Part shown: one piece after another, positions 9,234 to 17,386 of the stretch
Layout: each line of letters opens with the position of its first letter
Numbering within the stretch: position 1 is the first letter of the stretch
Source: CAWBBA01 sp963729795
GTDB taxonomy: Bacteria; Desulfobacterota; Desulfomonilia; Desulfomonilales; Desulfomonilaceae
Direction of reading: 5' to 3'
Assembly (NCBI GenBank): GCA_963729795.1
Contig: CAVSPC010000012.1
Location: 81,410 to 145,409, forward strand
Length of the DNA stretch: 64,000 nucleotides
Notes under the pieces: model-generated
The model's input: only the letters and a program-made list of their open reading frames with translations
Told to the model about the DNA's origin: nothing
Databases searched by the model: none
Position numbers and translations under genes: made by a program

Positions 9234-9373
9234 ATTGAGTTGATAACCGTCCTGAGACGTTGCCGGGAATCCGTGTACAAGAGCTCATAGCAGCTTCTCC
9301 TTCCCTGGTTGCCTATTTTGTAGTTTCCGTTATCCCCCGGAAGACAATTTCACAGAGTTGATCAGAAGCCTCG

Positions 9374-9955
9374 TCAGGATTCAGTGTGCGGTGGAAGAGA
9401 ACACTCGGGAAGGCAGGTGTGTTCAATTCCTCCCAGAATGAGCTGTCTAATAGGCGTCGCGGGGATGTCCCTGCGGATGGAACCTTCCGCTTGCCCTTCC
9501 TCGATAATTCCCATGAGGAGATTCGTATACCGTTTCACGGTCTCGTATGCGGCGCTCTGGAAGTAATCCGGATGGTTTCTGACTTCCAAGAGAAGTATCC
9601 GTGAGAAAACCCGGCTATGGGCGTACAGACTGATGTGGATCCGTATCAGTTTGCGAAGCTTATTCAAAGCTCCTGAGGTGCCAGCGAGTTCCTTTTCCAA
9701 TGGAGTGAGATAGAACTCCACATAGTCGGAAAGAACCGCATGCAGCACATCTCGTTTGTTCTTGAAGTACTTGTAAATGAGCCCTTCGGTAATCCCCGCA
9801 GTGGCGGCGAGTTCCGATACGGTGATGGAAGCGAACCCCTTCAGTTCCAGCAGTACTTTGAGCGCCTCCATGATTTTGACCTTGCCCGGGGGAAGCTTCT
9901 TTTCAGCAGAATCTGAGTCTTCATTGCGGTCCGCCATAGCGACACCTTTGATCAT
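9374..9955 (-). CDS. TetR-family regulator, C-terminus frameshifted
   Basis: Residues around 30-75 form the TetR helix-turn-helix (ITVSELAATAGITEGLIYKYFKNKRDVL), followed by an all-helical ligand domain. It overlaps the thiolase gene upstream by four bases and probably regulates the surrounding acyl-CoA genes, as FadR-type TetR proteins do; that role is inference. An alternative start is ATG at 9937 (MADRNED). After GGIEHTCLP the frame ends quickly, but the next frame from about 9405 down to a stop at 9313 reads SVLFHRTLNPDEASDQLCEI, the expected last helix of the family. A single-base frameshift near 9405-9410 therefore seems to have cut off about 29 residues. Confidence 0.82.
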   Translation of the reverse strand: MIKGVAMADRNEDSDSAEKKLPPGKVKIMEALKVLLELKGFASITVSELAATAGITEGLIYKYFKNKRDVLHAVLSDYVEFYLTPLEKELAGTSGALNKLRKLIRIHISLYAHSRVFSRILLLEVRNHPDYFQSAAYETVKRYTNLLMGIIEEGQAEGSIRRDIPATPIRQLILGGIEHTCLPECSLPPHTES

Positions 9956-11133
9956 AGTCGTTCAATGACCGTAGCCGGTGCCATTCCGCCGCCGGTGCAG
10001 AGAGTGACGAGGCCGTACCTCCCTTGCGTCCTCTCAAGTTCGTGCAGGCACGTCACCAAGAGCCGGGATCCTGAATTTCCAACTGGGTGTCCCAGGGCTA
10101 TTGCTCCACCGTTGGGATTGACACGCTCCCAGTCCGGTTCGTATTCGCGCCCCCATGCCAGAGGTACCGATGCAAAAGCTTCGTTGATCTCCACCTCGCT
10201 AACCTCATCGAGGCGGAGGCCAGCCATCTTGAGGACCTTCCGCGTGGCTGGAATAGGCCCGGTCAGCATCATTACCGGGTCTGCTCCTGCAACGGCCGAA
10301 GCAACTATCTTCGCCCGCGGCTTCAACCCAAGTTCCTTCACCTTGCGCCCAGACACGATCAGGATCGCGGATGCTCCATCGGTTATAGGACTGGAATTGC
10401 CAGCCGTAATGACCTTGGTGCCGAACACGGTCTTGAGCGCAGCCAGCGCTTCCATCGATGTATCAGGCCGAACAGTCTCGTCCCGTGTGAGCATTCGCTC
10501 CTCGCCGTCAGGTCCTTTGATTCTTACCGGCACTATTTCCGGCTCGAACCTGCCCTCAACCTGGGCTCGATGGGCTCGCTGGTGACTCCGCAGGGCAAAC
10601 GAATCCAATTCCTCTTTGGAAATGCCCCATTTCTCGGCGATAAGTTCAGCGGCTTGTCCCTGGTCGACGAATTTGCCGCCGGTACGCTTTAGGTATGCCG
10701 GTCCCAATGGCATTCCAGCCGGCTGGCCGTTCGCCAGAGTCAGATTCAGCCACTCCGCTGCGATAGCGTACTTGCTCATGACCTCGCAGCCGCATGCGAT
10801 CATGCAATCGCGCCAACCTGCTATGACCTGGGCTGCACAAAAGTTGACAGCAGTGAGACTGGACCCGCACTGTCTGTTTATGGATACTCCAGGAGTGTCA
10901 TCAGGAAATCCAGCGGCAAGGACCGCCATTCGAGCCAGTGTGAATCCCTGTTCGCCCACCTGGGTGACGGTGCCGCCAACCACGTCTTCCACCTCAGCGG
11001 AGTCCACGCCCACTCGATCTACTACTTCCCTCAGAGCCAATCCCAGCAGTTCGTCGGCTCGGAAGCTCGCAAGACTTCCATTCCTTTTCCCTATAGGTGT
11101 TCTTACGGCACTTACTATGAATGCTTCTTGCAT
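9952..11133 (-). CDS. thiolase (acetyl-CoA C-acyltransferase)
   Basis: An intact 393-residue thiolase with all catalytic elements: the nucleophile Cys89 (INRQCGSSLTA), His349 (GGAIALGHPVGNSGSR) and the general base Cys379 (LCTGGGMA). It cleaves 3-ketoacyl-CoA with CoA to give acetyl-CoA, or condenses two acetyl-CoA. The start has GGAG six bases upstream. It follows the FadJ-type gene by ten bases and overlaps the TetR gene, so the three are co-transcribed. It is the only unbroken thiolase in the window; a second thiolase upstream in the same operon carries a frameshift. Confidence 0.92.
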   Translation of the reverse strand: MQEAFIVSAVRTPIGKRNGSLASFRADELLGLALREVVDRVGVDSAEVEDVVGGTVTQVGEQGFTLARMAVLAAGFPDDTPGVSINRQCGSSLTAVNFCAAQVIAGWRDCMIACGCEVMSKYAIAAEWLNLTLANGQPAGMPLGPAYLKRTGGKFVDQGQAAELIAEKWGISKEELDSFALRSHQRAHRAQVEGRFEPEIVPVRIKGPDGEERMLTRDETVRPDTSMEALAALKTVFGTKVITAGNSSPITDGASAILIVSGRKVKELGLKPRAKIVASAVAGADPVMMLTGPIPATRKVLKMAGLRLDEVSEVEINEAFASVPLAWGREYEPDWERVNPNGGAIALGHPVGNSGSRLLVTCLHELERTQGRYGLVTLCTGGGMAPATVIERL

Positions 11134-11143
11134 AGCTGCTCCA

Positions 11144-12997
11144 TTAGATCAGACTCGAATCCACACCGCATGCGAGGAGCGAATCGAATTCGGGTGCGGG
11201 TCTGAGGTCCGGCATTGCGAATTTATCCGAGAGTTCCGTTAGCCTTTGCTTGACCGTCTTCACTCCTTTGAGACTCACGTATCTCGCGGGCCCGTGCCAA
11301 CAATCTGGAAAGCCGATTCCCAAAGCAGCACCGAGATCCATGCTATAGTAATCCTTGAGGACTCCTTCGCTCATGCACCAAAATGCCTCGTTCACCATGC
11401 CGAGCAGCAAGATGTCCTGTGCTTCTCCCGGTGTAGGTATGGGTAATCCCTCCGCACGAACGATGAGTTCCGCCGCTGCTTCGTTGGGCACCAACTTTCG
11501 GTCGTCGAGATAGAAGCTCGGCTTTCCCGCACCGACGAATCCGGCGTCGTACATTTTCATGAGAGAAGGAGGAACCTTGAGGCGACCCTGGAGATGGGAG
11601 ACAAGAAACTGGGATGCATGATAGACCACATTTCCGCCTGCCGTTCCGTACACGTGCAACGGCCCCTGGGGAAAGCCTGCTACCAATGCGAGCCTGTCAA
11701 CTTCCCACGGTGAAAGCCCCAACTCGGCCAGCCTGAACCCGCCAATTACGTACGAGGCAAACGTACGACTCGTGTAAAACCCAGGTCCATCGTTAACCAG
11801 GATGACGGTTTTGCCTATAGCCCGCCCAACGGTCACGGCTGTGGCGACTGCGGCGGGACTCGACTGCGGGCCTTCTATGACTTCCAACAACTGCATGAGA
11901 GGCACGGGAGAGAAGAAGTGCATACCCACAACCTGTTCCGGGTGGGAGCATGCGCCGCTGATCTCGGCCATGGGGATGGTTGACGTGTTGGACGCAAAGA
12001 TCACGCTGGGATTGGCTTCCTGAACCTTCCCAAGGATTTTTTGCTTGAGCTGAAGGTCTTCGAATACGCACTCGATTACCAGGGGAACATCTTGTAGTGC
12101 TGAATAGTCAGCACTGGCGCTGAGGTTGGCCATTGCGGCATCCCTGCGCCTCTGAGGCCAACGGCCTCGGGCAACGAGATCGTCTAAAGTCTTCTGGATC
12201 TTCTCGAGGGCCCGGCGAGCGGTTTCCACGTCCACATCGATGAGGGTGGTCTTGATTCCGCTATCTGCCGCCACTTGAGCAATGCCGCTCCCCATAAGTC
12301 CGGAGCCGATGATTGCCATCCTGTCAACGGCCAACGCTTTGCGGTTATCAACCTTGGCGAGTTTCGGACCGACACTGGAAGCAAGAAAAAAGAGATCGAT
12401 CTTGTTGCGTGAATTGGCATTTCCGAACAACGGTACAAGCAGTTCGACATCATGTCGGACCGCCTCGTCGAACGGCATCATGAGTGATGCTCCCAGAGAA
12501 TCCAGTGCCGCGGCAATGTACGGGCGGTGCGGAGATATGCCGTACCTGTTTCGCGCATCCGAGAGAATCTTTTCTTTCTCTACTTCGGTTGTCTGATCGG
12601 CAGATTGATAGCCCGGATCGTAATTCCGATTCACGATTCCCTGATGCCCTTCGATCCACTTCACTGCTTGTCCTCGAAGGTCTCCCGAAGCACAGATGGT
12701 AACGAGTCCAGTTTTCGCAAAATCTTCTGCCGAGCTTATCCGCCCCGTGAGGACCGCCTCCACTGCCGCCTTGAACCCTATGACCCGCGGGAGAATCTGA
12801 GTCCCTCCACCCGCCGGGAAAAGCCCAACGTTGATTTCTGGTAGGCCCACCTTGGAGGGAGCGGTCGCAAAAACGTGGTCGCAGCCCCAGAGCAGCAATT
12901 CGAAACCGCCGCCCAGGGCCGTCTGACCATCTAGGACGGCCACCACTGGAAATGAAGCTTTCGCCAGAGCGGCCAAGGCTTCCTGGTATCTCAGCAC
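11144..12997 (-). CDS. enoyl-CoA hydratase/3-hydroxyacyl-CoA dehydrogenase (FadJ-type), main part
   Basis: This 617-residue frame holds most of a bifunctional beta-oxidation protein. It starts within the hydratase (crotonase) domain: GQTALGGGFELLLWGCD forms the oxyanion-hole region and GLPEINVGLFPAGGGTQ carries the catalytic-glutamate loop. The NAD-binding motif GSGLMGSGIA follows at residues 231-240, and the dehydrogenase domain continues with NTSTIPMAEI and HFFSPVPLMQLLEVI. The first 80 or so residues of the hydratase lie in another frame at 12991-13239. The apparent GTG start at 12997 has no ribosome binding site and begins mid-domain, so it is not a real gene start. With the frameshift corrected the protein is about 700 residues, normal for FadB/FadJ alpha subunits. 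Confidence 0.86.
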   Translation of the reverse strand: MLRYQEALAALAKASFPVVAVLDGQTALGGGFELLLWGCDHVFATAPSKVGLPEINVGLFPAGGGTQILPRVIGFKAAVEAVLTGRISSAEDFAKTGLVTICASGDLRGQAVKWIEGHQGIVNRNYDPGYQSADQTTEVEKEKILSDARNRYGISPHRPYIAAALDSLGASLMMPFDEAVRHDVELLVPLFGNANSRNKIDLFFLASSVGPKLAKVDNRKALAVDRMAIIGSGLMGSGIAQVAADSGIKTTLIDVDVETARRALEKIQKTLDDLVARGRWPQRRRDAAMANLSASADYSALQDVPLVIECVFEDLQLKQKILGKVQEANPSVIFASNTSTIPMAEISGACSHPEQVVGMHFFSPVPLMQLLEVIEGPQSSPAAVATAVTVGRAIGKTVILVNDGPGFYTSRTFASYVIGGFRLAELGLSPWEVDRLALVAGFPQGPLHVYGTAGGNVVYHASQFLVSHLQGRLKVPPSLMKMYDAGFVGAGKPSFYLDDRKLVPNEAAAELIVRAEGLPIPTPGEAQDILLLGMVNEAFWCMSEGVLKDYYSMDLGAALGIGFPDCWHGPARYVSLKGVKTVKQRLTELSDKFAMPDLRPAPEFDSLLACGVDSSLI

Positions 12998-13239
12998 CGC
13001 GTGGCGTGCCGTCCCGGTGTCGCCGTCATGAATTCTTTGAGATTGGCTCCATCGAGAAAGCTTCGCTTCTTCCCCGATACAAACACCACACCGCTGACTT
13101 CGTCCGCGAGGGCACTAGCTGTGGCTTGCTCCAGATCGGCGACAAACGCCTGCCCCACGCTGTTGACCGGTCCGGCAGTATCTATGGTGAACGTTGCAAT
13201 CCGGGACGAATGATCCAACGTGTACGCAACTTCAGTCAT
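12991..13239 (-). CDS. N-terminal segment of the FadJ-type protein (frameshifted)
   Basis: This 82-residue frame opens with MTEVAYTLDHSSRIATFTID and contains VSGKKRSFLDGANLKEFM, the standard first half of a crotonase domain. It then runs out of frame near 12998-13010, where the next frame continues AVLRYQEALAALA as expected for FadJ. It carries the true start of the bifunctional gene, just downstream of the thiolase that ends at 13259. One base gained or lost restores the full protein. Alone it could not be catalytic. Confidence 0.75.
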   Translation of the reverse strand: MTEVAYTLDHSSRIATFTIDTAGPVNSVGQAFVADLEQATASALADEVSGVVFVSGKKRSFLDGANLKEFMTATPGRHATRC

Positions 13240-13258
13240 GACAAACCCCTTCTCATTC

Positions 13259-13645
13259 TTATGCGCGAATGATGACGGCCTCTCCCTGAGTCAAACCGCC
13301 ACAGATAGCAGCCGCTCCCAGACCCCCACCCCTGCGGCGAAGCTCGTACATCATTGTCATGGCGATTCGCAGGCCCGAGGCTCCCACCGGGTGCCCCATC
13401 GCGATAGCTCCTCCGTTGACATTGGTCTTTTGCAGCAGATCGAACCAACGGCCTCGGTCGCCGTCCGCAAGGATCTTGGTGCTCACCAGCGGCATGGCTG
13501 CAAACGCTTCGTTGATTTCGATGAGATCGATTTGATCAACTTTCAATCCTGACTTGGAGAGGGCTTTCTTGATCGTGAGCGCCGGTATCCAGGAAATCCC
13601 GTAAGGTGCGTCGGTTTCTCCGGCCGCCTCTACGATGGTGCCCAG
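13259..13645 (-). CDS. thiolase, C-terminal segment (frameshifted)
   Basis: This segment supplies the second half of the thiolase that begins at 14453: LGTIVEAAGETDAPYG, then QIDLIEINEAFA, NVNGGAIAMGHPVGASG (catalytic His) and AAICGGLTQGEA (catalytic Cys). It joins the upstream segment if one base (the A at 13646 on the plus strand) is ignored, giving GLEP-LGTIVEAAGE. It ends 20 bases before the FadJ-type gene. All thiolase catalytic residues are present across the two segments, so the enzyme would be active if the frameshift is a sequencing error. Confidence 0.75.
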   Translation of the reverse strand: MGTIVEAAGETDAPYGISWIPALTIKKALSKSGLKVDQIDLIEINEAFAAMPLVSTKILADGDRGRWFDLLQKTNVNGGAIAMGHPVGASGLRIAMTMMYELRRRGGGLGAAAICGGLTQGEAVIIRA

Positions 13646-13646
13646 A

Positions 13647-14453
13647 CGGCTCCAGACCGAGCTCTCGTGCACGTTCTTCGGTCATCACAACCATTGCGGA
13701 GGCTCCATCGTTGAGACCCGGAGCATTTCCGGCCGTAGTCGTACGAGCCCCGAAAACAGTCGGCAACTGCTCCACTGCTGCTACGGTGCTGTCCGGACGC
13801 GGGGCTTCATCGGCGGCAAAGAGGAATGAATCTCTACCTTTTCGAACCTGAATTGGCGCCAACTCGTCCGCCAGTTTGCCCTCCGCCAGCGCTTTGAGAG
13901 CCTTCCTGTGCGAGCCCACAGCCCATGTGTCCAGCATCCTCTTGGGAACATCGTATTTCTCCGCTCCATTCGACGCGTCCACTGCTACGGAATTGTATCC
14001 GGTGTACGTAATGGGATAGATCGGATCTTTCAAGTTCACGTCACCAATGCGAACTCCTCCCCTCAACGTGCGATTCAAATGGGGTATCTTGCTCATGGCC
14101 TCCACGCCCACAATCAGGGCTGAAGAGAACTCCCTCAGCTTCATTCCCCAGACCGCCATGCGGAGCGCTGTGAGTGAGGAACAGCAGGCTGTGTCCAGGG
14201 TGATGGAAAATTTGTCGATTCCTAATTTGAGCCCGACCTGCCGGCCGGTTACCGAAGCGGTTTCAAAGGATGGAGGGAAACAGTTCCCCACGCAGAGGTG
14301 GTCAATTTCCGTGCTCAGATCACGACCTTGAGACGTCAAAGCAGCTTTAGCAGCATGGACCGCCAGGTCCAAAGGTTCCATTGCTGAGAGGGCCCCCAGG
14401 TACCGGCCAAAGGGGGTTCTTTTTGCGCCCACAATAACGAAACCGTCCGACAT
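13647..14453 (-). CDS. thiolase, N-terminal segment (frameshifted)
   Basis: First gene of the fadJ/thiolase operon. It starts MSDGFVIVGAKRTPFG at an ATG with GAGGAG ten bases upstream; a further in-frame ATG at 14501 has no such site. The nucleophilic cysteine region is TACCSSLTALRMA, with the nucleophile aligned to Cys90. Two adjacent cysteines there are slightly unusual for a degradative thiolase. The frame holds to GLEP, then loses register at 13646 and runs on in a nonsense frame to 13536. A 17-spaced sigma-70-type promoter lies upstream. Confidence 0.8.
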
Positions 14454-14640
14454 GTGTTTTCTCCTCATGTCAGTAGTCAGGACGATGGGCAGGATGCCCA
14501 TCCCACTGTTCTGGAAGTTTTCTCCTCATGCCTATTGTCGGCATTCTTCTAGGCCGTATCGGTCGGCCGTGAATTCCTTTCGAGATTAGGACCGATAACT
14601 TGGTAACGGGGAAGGCAAAAAAACGCTGTTAGCTACAGTA

Positions 14641-14669
14641 AGTAAATATTACTCACCGCCTAATGTCAA
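14641..14669 (-). promoter_or_regulatory. sigma-70-type promoter of the thiolase/fadJ operon
   Basis: On the minus strand a perfect -35 TTGACA (14664-14669) is followed by a 17-base spacer and TTTACT (14641-14646, four of six -10 consensus bases). It points toward the thiolase start at 14453, leaving a leader of roughly 180 bases. No operator for the TetR protein was identified. Confidence 0.5.
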
Positions 14670-14948
14670 GTTTATTTTGATCTTCTTTGAACTCCGGGAG
14701 TCGGCTGACCGCGGGCAGAATGCCCGACCTCTTAGAGACGGAATCACCCTCCCCTTTTCGGGTCGGATAACCCGACGTGGTGTGTTTCTGCTGGTGGGGC
14801 AACGAAGAAAGCCGTTGCTGGCCTTTTACATCGCGTAAAAAAAATTGACAGGCCAAGGCACGTCTGACCAGAGCGCGATCCGCATGATTTCAGCCTTTTG
14901 CAGGCACCGGCCCACCATTCGGGCACCACTATAGGTTCCGTGATTTCT

Positions 14949-14964
14949 TGGCACTAAAGATGCA
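14949..14964 (+). promoter_or_regulatory. sigma-54 promoter of the NuoEFG-NfnAB operon
   Basis: TGGCAC-TAAAG-ATGCA matches the sigma-54 consensus TGGCAC-N5-TTGCW at all but one position, with the essential GG and GC exactly spaced. It lies 40-88 bases before the possible NuoE start codons and has the right orientation. This implies activation by an AAA+ enhancer-binding protein, which is not encoded in the window. Confidence 0.68.
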
Positions 14965-15003
14965 GAGATTGAGGGCGCAGCAAGAAGTCTTCAGACCAGG
15001 AGT

Positions 15004-15489
15004 ATGGCCTGTTTGAGACTAAACGGGAGATGTTCTGTGGAAAATAATGAAATCGAAAACCTGGTTTCAGGGTTCAAAGGCGAGGAAGGAGAATTGATTC
15101 CTCTTTTGCAACGTGTTCAAGGACGACTGGGATACATTTCCGCAGAAGCTGTAAGCCGTATATCCCGGTTCTTGAGAATATCCGAAAACCAGATTTTTGG
15201 GGTCGCTTCTTTCTATTCGCAATTTCGTTTTATCCCTCCGGGCAGAAACTCCATCAGAGTCTGCTCCGGAACTGCATGCCATGTACGGGGAGGTCAAATA
15301 CTGGGTGAAATGGTGGAGCGGCAACTCGGCATTTCTCCCGGGCAAACTACTCCTGACCAGCGGTTCGATTTTCAGCGGGTGGCATGCCTGGGTTGTTGCG
15401 CTCTCGCACCCGTGGTGCAGATCAACACGGATGTCTACAGCCGAATGACCGTCACTCGTCTGAGAGAGATTGTGCAGCAATATGAGTAG
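15004..15489 (+). CDS. NuoE-like [2Fe-2S] subunit (24 kDa NADH dehydrogenase type)
   Basis: A 161-residue thioredoxin-fold protein with the four cluster cysteines of NuoE/HydA-gamma subunits: CSGTACHVRGG and later CLGCC. It passes electrons between a NuoF flavoprotein and other centres. The ATG at 15004 has its AGGAG almost touching the codon; a GTG at 15037 (VENNEIENL) with GGGAG upstream at better spacing may be the true start and matches the usual family N-terminus. It is the first gene of a five-gene operon behind a sigma-54 promoter and overlaps the next gene by eight bases. The family call is certain; membership in an electron-bifurcating complex is inference. Confidence 0.9.
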   Translation: MACLRLNGRCSVENNEIENLVSGFKGEEGELIPLLQRVQGRLGYISAEAVSRISRFLRISENQIFGVASFYSQFRFIPPGRNSIRVCSGTACHVRGGQILGEMVERQLGISPGQTTPDQRFDFQRVACLGCCALAPVVQINTDVYSRMTVTRLREIVQQYE

Positions 15490-17386
15490 GCTGAATAGCA
15501 AAATTCAAGATGCCCTAAAGAGCTGGGCCAAGCTGAAGAACACCGATATCCCGGTTATATACTTGGGCACGGCCTCATGTGGAAGGGCTGCCGGCGCGAT
15601 GGATGTGCTGGAATCGGTCCGCACAACATTGGAAGAGAACCAATTGCAGGCAGAAATCCTGCAGGTGGGTTGCATTGGCCCTTGTTACTTGGAACCCCTG
15701 ATGGACATTGAATGCCGAGGGCTACCTCGAATAAGTTATGCCAACGTCAAGCCCGCATCAGCTCGAACCATATTAGAATCCTATCTCATTCACGGAGACC
15801 CTCAGCTTCAATCTGCCGTTGGACATTTCGGCCAAAACTCCGACCAGTTTGAGGGTAGCCTCCCTCGCTTTTTCGACCTTCCGATGCTCAAGCCCCAGGT
15901 TAGAGTGGTTCTTAGAAATTGCGGCTTCATAGACCCTGAGGAAATCGACCATTACCTGGCGAACGAGGGGTATATGGGGCTCTTGAAGGCCCTAGAAAAA
16001 ACACCCGAAGAAGTCATCGGGGAAGTTCGCGACGCGGGCCTCCGAGGAAGAGGAGGAGCCGGGTTCCCTACCTACAAGAAATGGGAGATATGCAGAAGCT
16101 CCCCGGGAAAAGAAAAGTATATGATCTGCAATGCCGATGAAGGAGACCCCGGTGCCTTCATGAACCGATCCCTGATAGAGGGAGATCCGCATGCGGTTGT
16201 TGAAGGGTTGCTAATTGCTGCTTACGCCATCGGCGCCACCCAAGGCTACATCTACATCAGAGCCGAGTATCCTTTGGCAATCGTTCGCCTGAAGAAAGCC
16301 CTAGCACAAGCGCGCGAATACGGACTACTGGGCCAAGACATCTTGGGCTCAGGATTTAACTTCGATATTGCCATAAAAGAAGGAGCCGGAGCCTTTGTAT
16401 GCGGTGAGGAGACCGCTCTAATCGCATCGATCGAGGGGAAACGGGGAATGCCGAAATCGCGGCCGCCGTTTCCCGCAATTGCCGGTTTGCACGGCATGCC
16501 TACCATAATCAACAATGTGGAAACCCTCGGGACGCTCCCCAACATCGTCAGGAATGGGGCTGAATGGTACAGACAGTTCGGGGTCCAGGGCAACTACGGG
16601 ACTAAAACCTTCTCTCTCGTCGGCAAGATTCGCCGTTCAGGGCTCATCGAAGTGCCGCTCGGGACTCCGCTGAGAAAGATCATTTTCGACATAGGCGGAG
16701 GGCCCAGGAAAGCTTTCAAGGCCGTTCAAACCGGCGGACCTTCGGGTGGATGCCTGTCCGAGGAGTTCCTCGACACTCCCGTAGATTATGAGTCACTCAC
16801 GGCCGCGGGTTCGATAATGGGATCGGGCGGCCTCATCGTTATGGATGAAGACACCTGCGTGGTAGACCTGGCCCGTTACTTCCTGGACTTCGTGCAGAAA
16901 GAATCGTGTGGCAAATGTGCCCCTTGTAGAGTTGGAACTAGACACATGGTCGAGCTTCTGGAGAAAATCACAAAAGGCGATGGCGAGCCTAACGATTTGG
17001 CAAAACTCCGCACTCTGGCCGATACCGTCAAGGCAGCCTCTCTTTGTGGTTTGGGACAGACTGCGCCCAATCCTGTTCTTACCACTCTCCGCTACTTCCG
17101 TTCCGAATACCTGGCACATGTGACCGACAAATATTGCCCCGCTACCGTGTGCAGGGCACTGATCGAGTATCGAGTCATTCCGGAGAAATGCACAGGATGC
17201 AGGAGCTGCGTGGCCGTGTGCCCCACGGGCGCCATTACCGGCCCGAGGCGGGAACCTCACAATTTGGATCCTTCAAAATGCATCAAGTGCAGATCGTGCT
17301 ACGAGGTTTGTCGTCATGACGCCATAGCCGGTGACGCCATTGTCATCAGGTCCAGGCGGAGAACCGCTGATGAATCCACAAAGTGA
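15482..17386 (+). CDS. NuoF-like NADH-binding flavoprotein with C-terminal ferredoxin domain
   Basis: A 634-residue HydB/HoxF-type protein. It has an N-terminal thioredoxin-like region with only three visible cysteines (TASCGRAAGA, GCIGPC) where four are usual, then the FMN/NADH core RGRGGAGFPTYKKW, CNADEGDPGAF and CGEETALIASIEG. The N3-type [4Fe-4S] site ESCGKCAPCRVGTRHM follows, and two further 4Fe-4S motifs (CTGCRSCVAVCP, CIKCRSCYEVC) close the protein. This is the module that oxidises or reduces NAD(H) in bifurcating hydrogenases and formate dehydrogenases. The start at 15482 overlaps nuoE, and the end overlaps the nuoG-like gene, so the subunits are translationally coupled. One missing 2Fe-2S ligand is an oddity worth noting. 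Confidence 0.92.
   Translation: MSRLNSKIQDALKSWAKLKNTDIPVIYLGTASCGRAAGAMDVLESVRTTLEENQLQAEILQVGCIGPCYLEPLMDIECRGLPRISYANVKPASARTILESYLIHGDPQLQSAVGHFGQNSDQFEGSLPRFFDLPMLKPQVRVVLRNCGFIDPEEIDHYLANEGYMGLLKALEKTPEEVIGEVRDAGLRGRGGAGFPTYKKWEICRSSPGKEKYMICNADEGDPGAFMNRSLIEGDPHAVVEGLLIAAYAIGATQGYIYIRAEYPLAIVRLKKALAQAREYGLLGQDILGSGFNFDIAIKEGAGAFVCGEETALIASIEGKRGMPKSRPPFPAIAGLHGMPTIINNVETLGTLPNIVRNGAEWYRQFGVQGNYGTKTFSLVGKIRRSGLIEVPLGTPLRKIIFDIGGGPRKAFKAVQTGGPSGGCLSEEFLDTPVDYESLTAAGSIMGSGGLIVMDEDTCVVDLARYFLDFVQKESCGKCAPCRVGTRHMVELLEKITKGDGEPNDLAKLRTLADTVKAASLCGLGQTAPNPVLTTLRYFRSEYLAHVTDKYCPATVCRALIEYRVIPEKCTGCRSCVAVCPTGAITGPRREPHNLDPSKCIKCRSCYEVCRHDAIAGDAIVIRSRRRTADESTK

Larger units (their letters stand above)
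14454..15003. other. divergent intergenic region, thiolase operon / NuoEFG operon
   Basis: This 550-bp region separates two divergent operons and holds a promoter for each (listed separately). It also contains a small palindrome GATGGGCA...TGCCCATC near 14484-14503, similar in sequence style to the right arm of the 4124-4472 repeat. No convincing gene was seen; open frames here lack ribosome binding sites. Confidence 0.55.

Noticed and set aside
9374..14453. Programmed ribosomal frameshifting in the thiolase, fadJ and tetR genes
   Set aside because: There are no slippery heptamers with a downstream structure that I can see, and the shifts fall in unrelated genes; error or decay is simpler.
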